Positions 22,154-35,800 of a stretch of DNA of 64,000 nucleotides are shown here, one piece after another (position 1 is the stretch's first letter; each line of letters begins with the position of its first letter). The stretch lies in assembly GCA_006538405.1 (NCBI GenBank), contig BJKQ01000009.1, forward strand, positions 1,684,001 to 1,748,000, in the 5' to 3' direction. The stretch is from Hansfordia pulvinata. Lineage: Eukaryota > Ascomycota > Sordariomycetes > Xylariales. Position numbers and translations under genes: made by a program. A model generated the notes under the pieces. It did no database searches, was not told where the DNA came from, and saw nothing but the letters and a program-made list of their open reading frames with translations.

Positions 22154-25100
22154 GCCAGCGCGCGTCAAGGGTTCTTTGTGGGTGGGTGATTGTGTTTGCC
22201 CAAAGTCACGGAGTCACGGGGAAAATAGACGATACGATGCACCGTACGCGGTATGACCAGTAGCAAATACAACTCTGCCTTGAAGACACAACTGATGCCT
22301 CGCTGAGGAAGCTCGTTTTGATACCACGGAGGTGTCTCTGCAGCCACCGCCGTCGGCTCCGAGGTCTCAAGCCCCGGAACCCTATGTGTCTTGCACGGGA
22401 TCTGCTTGGCGTGTCTTGGTCTGCCAGTGAACCACTGCGTTTCGTATCGACGCAGATTGCCCGACCGCAGGGCTCCTCGCCTGCTTACTTCCCTCCTGAT
22501 TCCAGACGTCGCTCCACCGACGTCAGCCGAGTCTGCCACTTGGTTCTTTATTTTTTCTCTCTGGCGTCCCCTCCTGCGCTCACCCTCACGCCGTCAGGGA
22601 TGCTCTTCCTGGGGTGGAGTGGTCGGGAGTCTGAACCACGCACGATCGGCGCGGCCAACGTCGAGAGATCCCTGTGCTGGCAATCCCTCACATCGGGCTT
22701 TGACGTGGTCTCGTCCCCACCCGAAGAAGGGTGCGGAAGAAGCTTTTTGCAGTTGTCTCTCGTTCTCCTGGTACCGCACTCGGCATCTCTTGTGGTGGTG
22801 GGAAAAAAACCCAGGACCGACCCCGCTCCCCGACGACCAGCCGGAAGCCGACGCCAGCTCCCACGCAACCCCTCCCCCTCGGGGGGCTGGAAGCGTGGAA
22901 TGAATAGAGTGCTGCTCGTATCGCATGGATTAGATTGCCTGATTCGATTGGATTTCGGGCTGGTTCTTCCCTCGCTTTGCCACCGGCAACGTCGCGATCC
23001 TGGGTACGGAGCAGGTCGGGGACAGAAACGAATCCTGCCTGCCTACCCTAAGCCTCCAGCCCGCCTGAGGTAGGCCAGTGAGTGTCTGCTCGCTGTGTAG
23101 GTACCGCGGCATCTGGCTAATTTGATTTTCTCTCTATTCCATACAACAATGGATCAGGGGCCATTACTCTGGTGAGGATCAGAAAGGCGTTTGTTGCCCG
23201 TCCGCCTTGCGCGTGCCCCCTCTACCATCGTTCTCGTTTCCTTTGCCTTTCAAAGATGGGCGGCTGCAGTCCCGTCCGACCTCCAGCCTTCCGAGTAAGA
23301 TGGATGTGCCCTCTGCATCAATTCTTTCAGTATTCGTATTTATATATCTGTCACGCGACCATGGCGAGAATCCTCCCGGCGATGGCAGCATCAAAAGCAG
23401 CCGGAGGATCCGCCTGGAGAGTTCAGCCAGATCCAGCCTCGCCGCGCCGCGCAGCGGGATCCGGGAGCGAAGTGCGGTTCCCACCTAGGCCGAGTGATTG
23501 CCTTTGTTGCACTTGGGGATCGGTGGCACTCTAGAGATTGTCGTCGGTTCCAGTCGTTATTGAGGTTGAGATAGATGGACCTGCGGATTTGTGCCTGCAC
23601 GCGGGCGGCAGAAGGTCTCTACTTGCCGTCTTACTGTGCCTCTCAATGCCAAGATGCAAACGAGTTGGTTTGGGCAGAGGATCACCGCCAGAGTCTATAG
23701 AGCCAACCAGACGACATGGCCGTAGCAAAGCATTGTATCACACGAGTAGGCGGACGGGCCCCTATTCTTGCGGCTCTGGAAGTTTGCTGCTTATCCAGAT
23801 GCTCCCAAGACGGATGATATTCCAACGCCCACTGCCGTGGCGAAGGGAACGGAAGAGAAGGAGAGGCACGTTTGACTTGACTAACCTGGGTAGTTGGCTC
23901 ACGTATGCGTACCTAGGTGAGGCACGATCGCGAGGCAAATCTTGCGGCGGGAGGAGGCATGCTACCATGCACACCGGGCACAAACGCGCGCAAGCATCCG
24001 CACATGCCTAGTCGGCCGGCGAAACGACAGCCCGGGCAATATATCTCTTGTAAACGGATCGTGACGCTAGTAGGACGGCTCTCACCCACTCAATCGCACA
24101 CTATTTGGCTGGACCTCTGTTCACGCCGAGGGAGCGGGACTTCTCCCCGTTCATTCCGTCCGCCATCCGCATCTGGGGGACTCTCTCCTTTCACCCACAC
24201 TCAGGTTGCTCGCTTTGGGCTTGCCAGCTTCTCCAGAACCGTTGCCGCGCGCTGTTATCAGAGTTTCAAGTCAACGTGTACTTTGCCACCGCCACCTCCC
24301 ACGCCCCAGACCAGCCTTGCTTCTCCTCCACGTCCGGGTGCCCGGTGGTTCAGCTGCCGGGGCCGCTGACAATCGCAGTCTGGTGTTGCGATCTCGCTCC
24401 CTGCTAGCCCAGAATCACGCACGCGATCCCGGATAGGAGGAGGAGGAGGAGCAAAAGAGGCCCTCCCCCCACCACAAAGAGGTGGCATTCTTTAATATCC
24501 GGAACCCGAGCCCTAGCCCTGCGCCTCTCTCGTTGCTTCGCCTGTCTATCCACTCTACTATTTCACCGCCGTTTCCACCTTTAGTAAAAGAAGAGCACAG
24601 AAAATAAAAACAGAAGAAAAGGATGAAGCGACCGAGGGGGCCTATCTGAGACACGAGACCATGCGAGCAAAAGGCCCAAGCCGTGTGTTCGCGCAACCTC
24701 AGACATATAAGAACGCCACCCCACGGGACTGCGTCAGGGGGAGGGCAAGACAGATATGGCGAGACGGCAGGGGTCCGGGGCGGCGGGTCTCGCTTTCTGT
24801 CTCGCCCCGCGTATGAGTACAGAGCGGCAGAGGCGTTGCGGGGGAGCCAGCCTTGGGCGTACAGACGGTGAGTCTTTGTGCCTGCACCTCCCGGGTTCTC
24901 GGGACTTCACATAATTGCGACGACGGTGGGAAGATGGAGAGCGAAGTTGAGAGACGAGACCCCCCCCCCCCAAAAAAAAAAAAAAAAAAAAAAAACCATC
25001 CTGCTTCCCGTCAAGCCTCGTGCACTCGTTACCCGCGGGAGGGTCAACGGGTATGTCATGTGCGATGCGTGGCTTGGTGGCGAATAACCACTCCCGAAGG

Positions 25101-26034
25101 AGGGCGCGCCTCACCCAATACAGCGGGGAGGATGTCTCAACCTTAACTCTCGCCCGAGTACTCGCTCGTGTGCCGTTATCGTCTCGTATCGTACAGCCTC
25201 TTCCTCTTCCCCCGTCACCGCGTGCGCGCTAGAGAGTTGGCCCCGCTGGGGATCCAATCCGCCAGTTTTCCTTGACCATTTCTAGGATTGACCAATTTCT
25301 GGGATCGGGCGGAGGGCCGTCTTGGTCTTCGGGCGAACAGCGGGAGCGAGTGGCGGCGGCGGGGCGTTTCAAGTCTGCGGTGGCTCGAGATCACTTGGGT
25401 TGCCTGGGTCACAAGGGAAGACAATCGCGGCAAGTCACACATGAAGAGAGAAATGAAAGTGATCCAGGTCGTCAAAGAAGCACGTTCAATTCGTAAAGAA
25501 GCGTAGAGGCCTTCCTGCCTTATGTACACCAAGCTCGAATTTGTTTATCAAAAAGTGCCCCCCGGGCGCCGCCACGGAGAGGGATTGCCCCTCGTTGCGG
25601 CCCGGGGGGTCTGAAGTCGCGACCCCTGAAGTGAAGGTTGAAAAAATCAAGACAAACGAACAAATCTTTCCCAGACTGCCTATCGAGATGAGACAATCCA
25701 GGCCCACGAAATAAAAACCACAGATTTCGGAAACTCCGCTGCTTGTCGCCCCTTCCAAATCCCGCCCCCCTCATAAAACACCCCGTGCCTAGAAGTCAGA
25801 AGAAAATGTACTCAACACGCGCCCTGGATATGGCTCCAGCGGACCGTGGTTGCCTTTGCTGCTTCCCCAAGAGACGACATGTCGTAGTTCATATGTACCG
25901 CCATCGTATGTATGTCCCAAGTGCTCGGTTTCCGTAATACCGGGGGGAGTTTGTAGCCGGAAGGGTCTCGAAACCGGGTGTTTTCCTGGGGTTGCCCCCC
26001 CAGGGGAAACAAGGCTGTCGCTAGAGTAGCGCAA
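22154..26034. other. Intergenic region between GCN20 and the CAP gene, no supported gene
   Basis: The open frames here (the longest about 250 codons near 22.3-23.1 kb) show no motif, intron pattern or family resemblance. The region has a C12/A24 double homopolymer at 24960-24995 and one CGAGTACTCG at 25155-25164. It should contain the GCN20 3' UTR and the 3' flank of the CAP gene. Confidence 0.6.
24960..24995. repeat. C12 followed directly by A24
   Basis: Twelve C then about 24 A without interruption. This may be a natural mononucleotide tract or the scar of a polyadenylated insertion, but no retroelement sequence is visible beside it. Run lengths may be unreliable. Confidence 0.7.
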
Positions 26035-26871
26035 TTAAGCCAGGTCACAGCCCCAGATGCCCTTCTCGAGAGCGCAGCCAATCTTGGTGTAGGAGGTGCT
26101 GGACAGGATGTCGGCGTGGCCGGTCTCGCCGTCGGAGTGGTCCCAGCCGGCGTTCATGGTCAGGCAGATGCCGTTGAGACCGGGCAGCGAGGGAACCTCG
26201 CACAGCCAGCCGCCGACGAAGACCTTGAGGAAGTCGTCGGCGTCGCCGGGGGCCAGGACCTGGGCCATGCTGCCGGGGTTGAGCTCGTGCTTCATCTCGC
26301 CGTTGCCGTCGATGCAAGTCTTGGCGGCGTTGGCCTCGAGCGTGGAGTCGCGGGTGAGCTCGCCCTTGCCCATCAGCTTGCGCCACTTGGAGACAACCGA
26401 CATGTAGTTGTCAAGACCGCCACTCTCGTCGCCGCCGCCGCTGGTGGGCTCCGGGGTCGGGGTCTGGTACTGAGTGGTCGGGGTGGGCTCCGGAGTCGGG
26501 GTCTGGTAGTGGGTAGTCTGGGCGGGAGAGGTCCAGTGGGTCTCCCAGTGGGTGTGCCAGCTGCCGCCGCCGTGGCCGCCGTGGCCGCCGTGGTGGTGGC
26601 CGTGGTGCTCACCCTCGGCAGGCGAGGGGCTCTGGGGCGAGGGCGCGGGAACCTCAGGAGTCGGGGCGGGGGTCTCGGGGGTCGGGGCGGGGGCCGTGGG
26701 GTAGCCCTGGCCCTCAGTGACGGTCTGGGTCGCGTAGACGACCTTGATGTCGGTGTGGGTCTCGACCTCGTAGGCACGGGCGTCGTGCAGGTGCTTGTGG
26801 TTGTTGTTGTGGGGGATGGCGCAGACCGAGGCGGCGGCCGCGAGGATGGCAAGCTTCTGAACGGAGTGCAT
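26035..26871 (-). CDS. Secreted CAP-domain (PR-1/SCP-like) protein with a Pro/His-rich linker
   Basis: One uninterrupted frame of 278 residues starts at ATG 26871, chosen because a signal peptide (MHSVQKLAILAAAASVCA) follows at once; the frame extends upstream without a better start. Residues 60-150 are a low-complexity linker of TPEP/APTPE repeats, a His/Gly-rich stretch (HHGHHHGGHGGHGG) and Thr/Pro repeats. The C-terminal 130 residues form a CAP domain: a helix with KWRKLMGKGELTRDSTLEANAAKTC, then MKHELNPGSMAQVLAPG, FVGGWLCE, TGHADIL, and a closing GCALEKGIWGCDLA with paired Cys. Fungal CAP proteins are extracellular; some bind sterols or act in host interaction. The target here is unknown. 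The opposite-strand Gly/Val-rich frame is a shadow. Confidence 0.88.
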   Translation of the reverse strand: MHSVQKLAILAAAASVCAIPHNNNHKHLHDARAYEVETHTDIKVVYATQTVTEGQGYPTAPAPTPETPAPTPEVPAPSPQSPSPAEGEHHGHHHGGHGGHGGGSWHTHWETHWTSPAQTTHYQTPTPEPTPTTQYQTPTPEPTSGGGDESGGLDNYMSVVSKWRKLMGKGELTRDSTLEANAAKTCIDGNGEMKHELNPGSMAQVLAPGDADDFLKVFVGGWLCEVPSLPGLNGICLTMNAGWDHSDGETGHADILSSTSYTKIGCALEKGIWGCDLA

Positions 26872-29800
26872 CTTGATGGTGATGATGGTGTTGGCGGTTG
26901 TTCGCTGCAAATGTCGTTTGTCTTCTTCGGGTAGGGATATAGATCTCGGGTTGGTTTCGTTCACAGAACTCTTTCCTGGACGGCTATTGCTGGGGTATAA
27001 AGAATGGCGCGAGGCTGAGGAGTAACCTGACTCTAACAAGGGACCGACTAGGGTTCGTGGTGAAAAGGACTATAACGAGACGCTGTCAGTTTCATGTAAT
27101 ACAAGAGCCGGCAACAAGACCACGTGGGTTTGTTTGGAATGTTTTGTTTGTATGTAGGGAAGTGACAAGATGAGAGAGAAGCGAAACACAAAGCCAAACA
27201 GAACAAAGGAAACAAGCCCGGAGACAAGGTATGAAACAGGGCCGAGAAAACAACGACGACCTCGACAATGAGGCTTGTTGGGGACGGCGGCATCGCAAAC
27301 ATGGCTCGCTTCTTGTAGCGAACCGGTTCGCCTCCCGGTTCGCCACCCGGGGCGGAGGGCAACGAGAGGGGATGGGGCCGGGGATGGGGAGGCGAGGGAA
27401 GGTGTATCACACTCACGTTGGTAAAACAGTAAGGATCGTGGTTAGCCGTAAAGGAAAAAAGAACGTGGGTTGGTGAAGACCAGGTTGAGAGCGAGATTCC
27501 CGTGTAAGTGAGTGACTGGCACTTGGTGAGGGAGGAAGACTGAGAGAAAGTCGGGTTGGGCAGGGGGAAGCAGGGTGTTTTAACTCCTCGACAACTAGCG
27601 GCGGATGGAGCAGTCGCACGGGTATAATTGGCAGCGGTCTTTGTTATGTAAATCCAGGCGGTTCCTCTGCGCTCGCAGCAGCAAGTCTCACACAATGCCA
27701 AACCGCCACCCGATCCCCTGGCCACTGTGGGCAGGCAGGAGGAGGAGCAAGCAGGACAGGCCGCCGACACGGGGGTGGGCATGGCCCTGGAGTGTGGAGC
27801 CCGGGCTAATGAAGCGGCGCAAGGCACCTCGTTGATTCGTACGAGTAGGGGGGGGGAGGGGGTGCGGACAGGCACAAAGAGGGGGGGTGTGCGGGCGATC
27901 CTTGGCCGTTTCTCTTGATCGCAGCTCGAGCCCGTCGACGAGGCGCAAAGAGCCGGGGCTGGCCAACGAGAGCGCGGCGGATGTATGAAACAACGGGGCC
28001 CAGGAGCGCAGGGATCCCCGTCCCCAAGGCTGGCAGCCAGACATGGGAATTGTCTCCTCTGCTCCATAAGGTCCTTACTCCGGAAAAGTCCTCTTGCCGG
28101 CAGCAGGCTGTCTGTTCCTTGGGCGTTGGCTGTCAGTGAGTCGGTGGGATTGGCCGGCTAACAAGCCTTCCAGAGAAAGCAGCAGAAGCAGCATGCAGCA
28201 TGCAGTGCAGTACGCGCATACTGCTATCCGTACACTATGCGACGGCGGCCCGCGGGTGGCACACGGCCGCCGGCCATGCGACGACGGCCCGTGGCTTACT
28301 CGCACCTCGCAACGCGCATCGCCGCCGTCGTCGCAGCAGCCAGGTCGCGAGTCGTCCATCTGATGAATTTCTGCACATGATATTTATGATGCGATGGGCC
28401 GTGCGTGCTGTGCCGTGCTGCTCGGTGCTCGTCGTCTCTGTCGTCGTCATCGCCCGCGGCAACTCAACAGGTAGCTCGTGGTCGTCCTTCCCCAGAGGGC
28501 TGTGTCTTGCCTTGCCCTGTGCCTCACGGGGACACGAGGCTTCGGCCGCGCCGCAGGAAAATAATGAGCATGCCTACGATGCCTTACTCGCTGGACCTGC
28601 CTCTATCCGAGACTAGACGCAGGTGGGCAGCCTTTGCCACCGTCGCCCGTCTATTATTCTCGCATCCACTCGCCCATCTACCAGGAAACCGCAGGCGAAG
28701 CAGGAAGGAGGCTGGCGAGCGGTCGAACCGGAAGTGAAAGAAGACCGGAATAGGGGCCGCCGGACGAGGGGTCGGTCCCAGTTCATCCCTTCTGTGCAGG
28801 ACGGGGAGTCCGGGTTGACACCATCGCCAACACCGAGTGCCTCTCTGGGACCGTCCAGGTGACGGAACGGCAGGAAAAGAGGAGCATGGGAAAAACCATC
28901 GCGTGTGAGCAGGCATGTCCCCTATCCGGAAGCAACGGGGTACGAGTACTCGTCGGCAACTTGGCACTTGGTGAGGGGCGTGAGGGCGGACGGGGCAGCC
29001 GCTGGTCACGGTTGGGCTGGGCTGGGCTGGAAAATAAGGAGACGACATAATGTCATGCCCGAGCCTGGGATGGTCGCCTGGCGCGTCCTCTGCTAGTTGG
29101 CGGTGGTCGGTAACGGCGCGGGAGCCATGCGTGCCATGGTGGATGCGCGTTAAAGCTGTGTGCTGTCGTGGCTGTCTTCTCGTAGGTACCTTGTGGCATG
29201 GAGTGTGGGATCCCGGGTGTGGGCTTGGTGGTCGGTCGCCCTCGTGGAGCGAGACGGTGATGTGATGGTGGTGGTGGGGGAGGAGAGGCTTCGACAGATG
29301 ATGGAGCATCGGGTACCGCATCTCTCGTGGTACAGCGGCCTCAAGGGCTGTATGCACCTGGAAGCCTGCGGAAGAGCCCTGGAATGCGGTACCTGCATGC
29401 GATCTGAACCTCGGGGTCCAGTGGACATCAGGTTAGCCCGCACCGTTTGCCCTTACCCCCTACCCGTATCCAGGTACGAGCCAGGTCCCCCTCCACTCCC
29501 ACTGGCGAGGGGGGCAGGGAGGGAGCCCGCAGCTGGGCACAGCTTGGCCGCTCGAGCACACGAAAGGGATGCGAGGACGCGTATATGTAGAGGCTAGTAC
29601 CTCCCCGCCTATGCTTCGCCTGCAGGTACACCTGCAGGCGCAGACAGTACACCAGAGGGTCCGTCCAGCAAGCAGCCCTGGGGGCCTCAGACGTCACCGG
29701 GCCCCGCCACGAGAGCCGGACGGCCCCAGCGCGAGCCCAGCGTGGTCATGATCGCCAGGCACTCGTAGCGCTGTGACCCTCATATGGTAAGCGCCCTGTC

Positions 29801-32800
29801 GCTCTCCAGGGCTCCGCTCCAGCGCCCCACCCGTCGACCTCCCTCCCCCCACTCCGTCTCCCCTTCCCCCCCCATCATCAGTCACTTTGCTCGTCTGTCC
29901 ACACACGCACACACTCTATTGTGTGCTTGTCGCCTCTGCCTTCACCCTCCCCGTCGCCAGCTTTCCGCTCCCCTTCCGACCCCCGGTCGCCACCCCGGCC
30001 TGCCCAGCCGTGCCAGCGCTGCCTCGTCCACCACTCACCTTGCAGAAAGGGGCTTCTCCCCAGGCCCCTACCGCCGCCCTGAGATTGCACCTCGGCGCTT
30101 GCTTTGCTTCGCTGCCCTTCCTCCCCTCGACTCTCTTTGTCCAGCCGGCCTCGCACGGCCGAGGTCGACGTCGAGACCCAGCGCACCAGGTCCCGGCCCA
30201 TCCAGCTCGGATGGCCGTCATTTGCGTCTTTCAATGCGTTCGCCGCCGAGTCCCGCCCTCCCCCCCCCCCCCACTGGTGTCTAGATCTTTCTGCGCCGCT
30301 CTCCCGAGGCCGTCTTTTGTTTCTCAAGGTTCCGAATCATGGCGTGGCTCTTGCTTGAGTCGTGGGCAGCACACAATGCCCATGCCTCCTCCGCCCGATA
30401 AGGGGTCCCACGTTCCACCTCCCACGCGTCCAGCACGGCGGGTCGGCCACAGCCAGCTATCCCCAACTCGCTACTAGTTGAGCGTTAGGACGGCTTAGTC
30501 CTTTTTGCGTCTGGATTCGGCTCACCTCACCACCTCACCTCAGCATTCAGGCGCTGCTTGCTCGCTCGCCAAGTACGGGTATGCGTGGTATGTCACTCCC
30601 CGTCATGACCGTCCCTCAGCGGCAATGCGCGCCACCGAGTATGGCCGACCCACAAGGCGGGAATCGCATCCCCCAGATCGACAGGATTGGCCGAGCCCCT
30701 TTATCCCACTGCACCCTCGTTTGCCGGAGGACGCATCCTGACGATCGCTTGCCATGGGTGAGGTGCCAGCATTGCCAGCGTACCAGCCCACCACGGTCCA
30801 TCCATGACTTGTCCAGCCCTCGCTGCCCAGCATTACCAGCCCAGCAGAGCAACACCAGCCTCGAGCCCAACCGCAGACCAAAGTACCCGCGAGAGTCAGG
30901 ACAACAGATCTTGTGCATCGCGTTGCATTGCAGCCCTGTCGACCCACGAGTCCACATACTCGTACGGCCACACGGGCCACATGGGTCACACTATGTGGCC
31001 AGCCTCTCTGCCCGACACGTGCGTTTTCCAGCCAAGGCGCGCCGCCCACCGCCATCCGTCTTTCCAGCGCGCAACAGGTTTCCAGCACAACCAGTGTCGG
31101 CAGCCTGTTTGGTGCGCGATGCTCCGCACGAAAAAGCCTCTTGCAGACCCCACTTGGACACGCACAAGGCGGGTTGACGTCGACTGAGACATGACACACG
31201 TCCCTGGCGCCAACCACCCAGCCTGGCGCTTATTAGTCTGGCGTCAACGAACATGCTTTTTTCCCTCTCCAGAGTTCCGTACGTCGGGGAAAAGATGTTT
31301 CTGTTCGTGCAACATCGGCCGATTGGGATTTGGCTCGCGAGTACTCGTACTTGCTGGAATCAGATGGCGGAGCGTCAGCACCCCTTGCCGTTTGCAAATC
31401 CCCCGATCGACAGTCGCCATGCATCCCCCAACCAGCACAGCATGCGCCGTCGGCCGACGGCGGCGGACAACTTTGCCTTTCTCAAACTGCTCTTTTTGAG
31501 TTTGAACTCCTGCTGTGTGGTATGCAAATAGCCTCTCTATCACGAATTTGCAGGCCACTGTGCTGCGCGGGTGAGGCGCAACGCTCATCACTCCATACGC
31601 CGTTTTCGAGGGCAACGGGCATGCGAACCTCGTACGGAGCACTCACCCGGCTGAGTCGGTTGTTTGCGAGCGCTCGCCCGCTCGGCAGGCCCCACGCGAT
31701 CCAGTCTAGAAGCCTCGGCAGACAAGGCCCCGCGTGTGACCCTGGGTCATTTTGCTAATGTCGCAACTCGATCGCTAACGTCTGCTAATAAGCCGACGGG
31801 GCCGCCTGCTAACGACCACAACGTGCATCCTTCCAATACTTCCCGCGCGGCACCCGGCAGCTGTGATGAGCTGAGAAGATGGCTGCCCTCGTCCCTGGTC
31901 CGGCTTGCGCACCTGGGAGATTGTGGCGCCCAAGCTCCTCCAAGTGTCATGATCAAGGCTTTCCAGGTCGTTTCGCATTGATGGCCGGTGCCAAGGCGCC
32001 CTGTCTTGTCAAGACTCCGGATTTGTGCGGCTGGAGCCCGTTTTGCAGTCTCCTGGCCATAGTTGGCACGCTCAGGCTCGTTCCTTCGGGTCAAACTGGT
32101 GAGATGCGGGCTCTCCCGGTAATCCAATCGACCTTGCAGGCTCCCGTGTCAGTGCAAAGCAGCGATCCGGAAACCCAAGCCCAACGGTGAAGTTTGTTCC
32201 TGCGCGGCATCCATCGGTGGCAAGGGATACGGAATATTGAGTCTTCTGAAGCCGCTCGCATACTATTTCGACACGCGCAGGCAGGCCGGCACAAGAGTTG
32301 GATGTGGGGAATCCTCACCAATTGCTGCCGAACACCAAGGCTGCCCGCGGGTGCTATAACCAGAGTTCCTCCACCAGACCATGGAACAAAGGAATCACCC
32401 CAAGGCTCATTTCGCTGTGATGGGTTAACCGTATTGGTGGAAGCGCCCGCCGGCTCGCCAGTCGCGACATCGGTTTAAGCTCTCGCAAGCCCGTCGTTGT
32501 GTGGCGACTGGAGTCGGATTTGAGATCTCGTCAATCTTATCGCTCCGAGGTGGCGAACGCCCTGGCCAGAGCGCATCGACCCATTCTTCTTGGACTGGGG
32601 CGTGATTCAACTTGATGGCCCGTTAATATGCAGTGACATTTGCTCTGCTTTACTTTCGCCGATTGGCGGTAAACTCGTGAGGTCCTGGTTCGCCTCAATC
32701 TATATTTCTGGACCTCTTCGGCGAGCTCGCATGCGCAGCTCCTGCAACATGGGACGATACCCATTGAGGCGCTCCTCGCGGCCAGCTGCTCGGTCCTGCG

Positions 32801-35800
32801 AGCGTCCGTCCGAGATGAGGCTGGTCTGAGCGGGCAAAGGCGTGCTCTTGGGCCGCACGCGAATGGTATGCGCCACAGCCAGCCAGAACTCACCTGGCGG
32901 CCTACGCTCAGAGCTCGACACGGGACCTTTCTGCGTATTTTCTTGACGGACAAGCGTCGGGGCACCAGGCTCAGAATCTGAGGGGCACGCAACGAGTCCT
33001 CTGCACGTCGAATCCAGCGGGTCACCAACAGGCCTTGACCCCCAGCAGCCCCTGAAATCTTCACCAGGCACACAGGGGACGGCACCGCAAAGAAGACGAA
33101 AGTACGCACCCCTCGTGCAGAGGAACAGCCCCCCGTCCGTAAGCTGTTCCGTGCCTTTGCCCGGAAAACGGCTAGGGATCTGGCGGTGGGGCCGCTTGGG
33201 TTCTGCCAGGGATCTCATCGTTTCCGACGGGCGCGCGGCAGAAACCCCTCGATACTTCTTATCCCAGTCGTTATTACCTAGTCGTGTGAATCCGGCTACT
33301 CGTACTCGCCAAGCACCCCTGCACCTGTCAAGCCACTCTCACCACCAGCTCTCCAGAGTCAGCATTGGGACGAGTATACCCACGGAGTTTCCTGGTGGAA
33401 GATGCGAGACGAAAGAGACGTAACCGTGCACACCTAGGGATTCGAAGCCCTACGAGGACACACCTACATGCGAGTATCACCAACGGAAGCTCGTGCAAAG
33501 TGCAAAGTGCAAGCCAGCAGCGTTCTGGTACGAGCACCCTGGCCCCAGCGGGCCCCTGGCTCGGCAAGCGGGGAGCCCCTGCTTGAAGAGGCTTGCTGGT
33601 TATGACAGTGGTGATGGGAACGAAGGGGCAGTCAAAGAAAAAGGCGCCCCGTAATCTCCGGCGTGTGATTCTCACGAGGGTTGAGAGGGGGCCCTGGTCT
33701 ACTCGTATTCTGGCTTCCATAACCAATTGCCTCACCCGAGCAAACGCCTCATATTACGAGTTTCGAAGCAGCGTTGCTGACCAGAGGAATCATTTCGTCG
33801 GGCCCAACGTTATCGTCACTTTGGCTCTTCCCTGCCAGTGCGTCAATTCATTGTTTCCCACCACTGGCACGCTCTCCTACTCTGTAAGCTGCGCGCGTAG
33901 ACAAAGAGACGAGATGAGCCCAGACTCTGCCCAGCCAGCCACATCGCCGCTCAGCCAACACCCTCACCCCCCCTGGCAAGTGCGAGTAACACCCCTCCAC
34001 CCTCCGTCCGTACGGATACTCGCAGAGGCACTTGGCGGTGCGAAGCGAAACTCGGGGGTATGCCCTCGCGAGTACCTCGCGCGCCGGGAGGCGTTCCGCG
34101 CATGACACTGTTGCGCACTACTACGTGGAGGGAGGGGTTCGTCGCTGACCGCTGATCACTGGCTGCTATCAGCCCGCCAGCCGGGCGATTCCAGTCTTCC
34201 GGTTGCCCTTGGGTTTTTCCTTGACATTGCTGTTAGCGATGCTCAGCTGACTCTTGTCTTTCATTCCCACCCCTAACCCCCGGGGGCCTTCCCTGTTGGC
34301 GCGCCCCTTGGGATCTTTTGCGCGTTGAGCTGTGCTGCCCTTTCAGCCGGCTCGCCGGGTGCCCCGTGCGGCCTGGTGCGGAAAGTCGGTTTGCGCCGAG
34401 AAGAAGGCAAGAAGTTCATTCTTCTTCTGCGCTCTTCTCTCTTCTCTCTTCTCTCGTGCGGCGAGTCAGCATGCGTGGCACGCGTGTGTTCACCATCCAA
34501 GTCACTCGTAGAAGTCTGCGCCGAGGGGAAGCGAGGGCGTCAGCAGGGTCCGACTTCATGCAGAACCGAGCGGGCAAGGACCCTGAGCGGCGAGGGAACA
34601 GCATAGAAATCGGTTGATGGACGAACCCCCAGCCCGCCGCATACCCGCATCTCCCAGCAGATGGGCAGGCACGTTGACGCACGTGCTCGTTGTATATTAT
34701 TCGTGTGGGCGCGTCCCATCGTCCCCTCTCCTTGGGATGACCCTCATTCCCCCCCCCCCCCCCCACAGGAGCGTCACTTTCCTCGAACAGTGTGCTTGAG
34801 TCTTCCCTGGTGGTTTTTTTTCTTAATTCTCTCTCGCTCTGTCTCTGCTTCGTCCGTCTCGTTGTCGCTGTCTCGAGTCCCCCCCTCCCCGCTTGCCACG
34901 TTCTCCACACGCTTGACGAGATCAGCGGATCGCCGGAGCGGCGGGCGGGCGGAGATGCTCGCCTCGTCAGTGATAAGCTTCTTCTCCCGCTCGCCACTCC
35001 CGTGCGGGCGGGTGGCGATGGGCCTTGCTGGGTTCTCTCGCGCTCTTTCCCTCTCGCTCTCCCGGTGGTGGAGTCGGCGGGCTTGTGGCGAAGCTTTGCC
35101 CAATCTTGGTCGATCTTGCAATGCCGCTGGGGCTGGGGGGTCTATAATACTACGACTGTCGCATAGGGCTGCTCTCCCTGTCTGTTCGCCCAGGCGACGG
35201 GGAGCTTTTCGGGCCGTGGTCCATGTGTTCTTCCCCCCCCCCCCGCCTCCCCTGCGTGGCGAGCGAGCACCTTGATACCAGGGCTGCTCGCGTGCCCGGG
35301 CTGCGTTCGCCCAAGTTCGCAGCTGGCGTCCCTCGAGGTCTGGGCTCAGCCGGCCCGAGAAACGGCTCTGCCGAGCGAGACGGGCTTTCGCCATGCATGG
35401 ACCACTCATCGCGCGCTGGGTCCCGCGAGAGGAGTTCAGCCGTCCCCCCCCCCCCCCCCCCCCCCCTTCTGGGTCCTGGAGCTTCTCGGCGCCGACGCGT
35501 GGTCCGGCCGGCTGGCTGGACGGGAGGGGCGTCGTGGACATCTGCCGCCTCCGTTTGGGACGGGCGGACTTGGCTTGTTTCGTGACTGACTCGTGCGCGG
35601 CGGGCTCTGTTGGACCCTTCGGGGGAGAGCGAGGAGGCGCCGCCCTTCCGTGGCGCTTGACCCTCGGTGTTCTGGGCGCGGTTCCAGAATGGCCCTGGTT
35701 CCTGGTCACCCGTGTGTGTGTGTGTGTGTGTATCGCTGCGGCTGGCTACCGTGGGACACGCGCGCAGAGCGCTCGGGCCTGGGGGTGAAAAAGGTCGATT

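Noticed and set aside
24960..24995. A24 tract as the tail of a retroposon
   Set aside because: No reverse-transcriptase-like sequence, target-site duplication or element body could be recognised next to it.
25978..26934. 318-codon plus-strand frame opposite the CAP gene
   Set aside because: Gly/Val-rich mirror of the Pro/Thr-rich linker; the minus strand has the signal peptide and CAP motifs.
34774..35709. 311-codon open frame (-)
   Set aside because: It translates simple sequence (polyglycine from the C run, Arg/Glu-rich low complexity) and has no motif or intron support.
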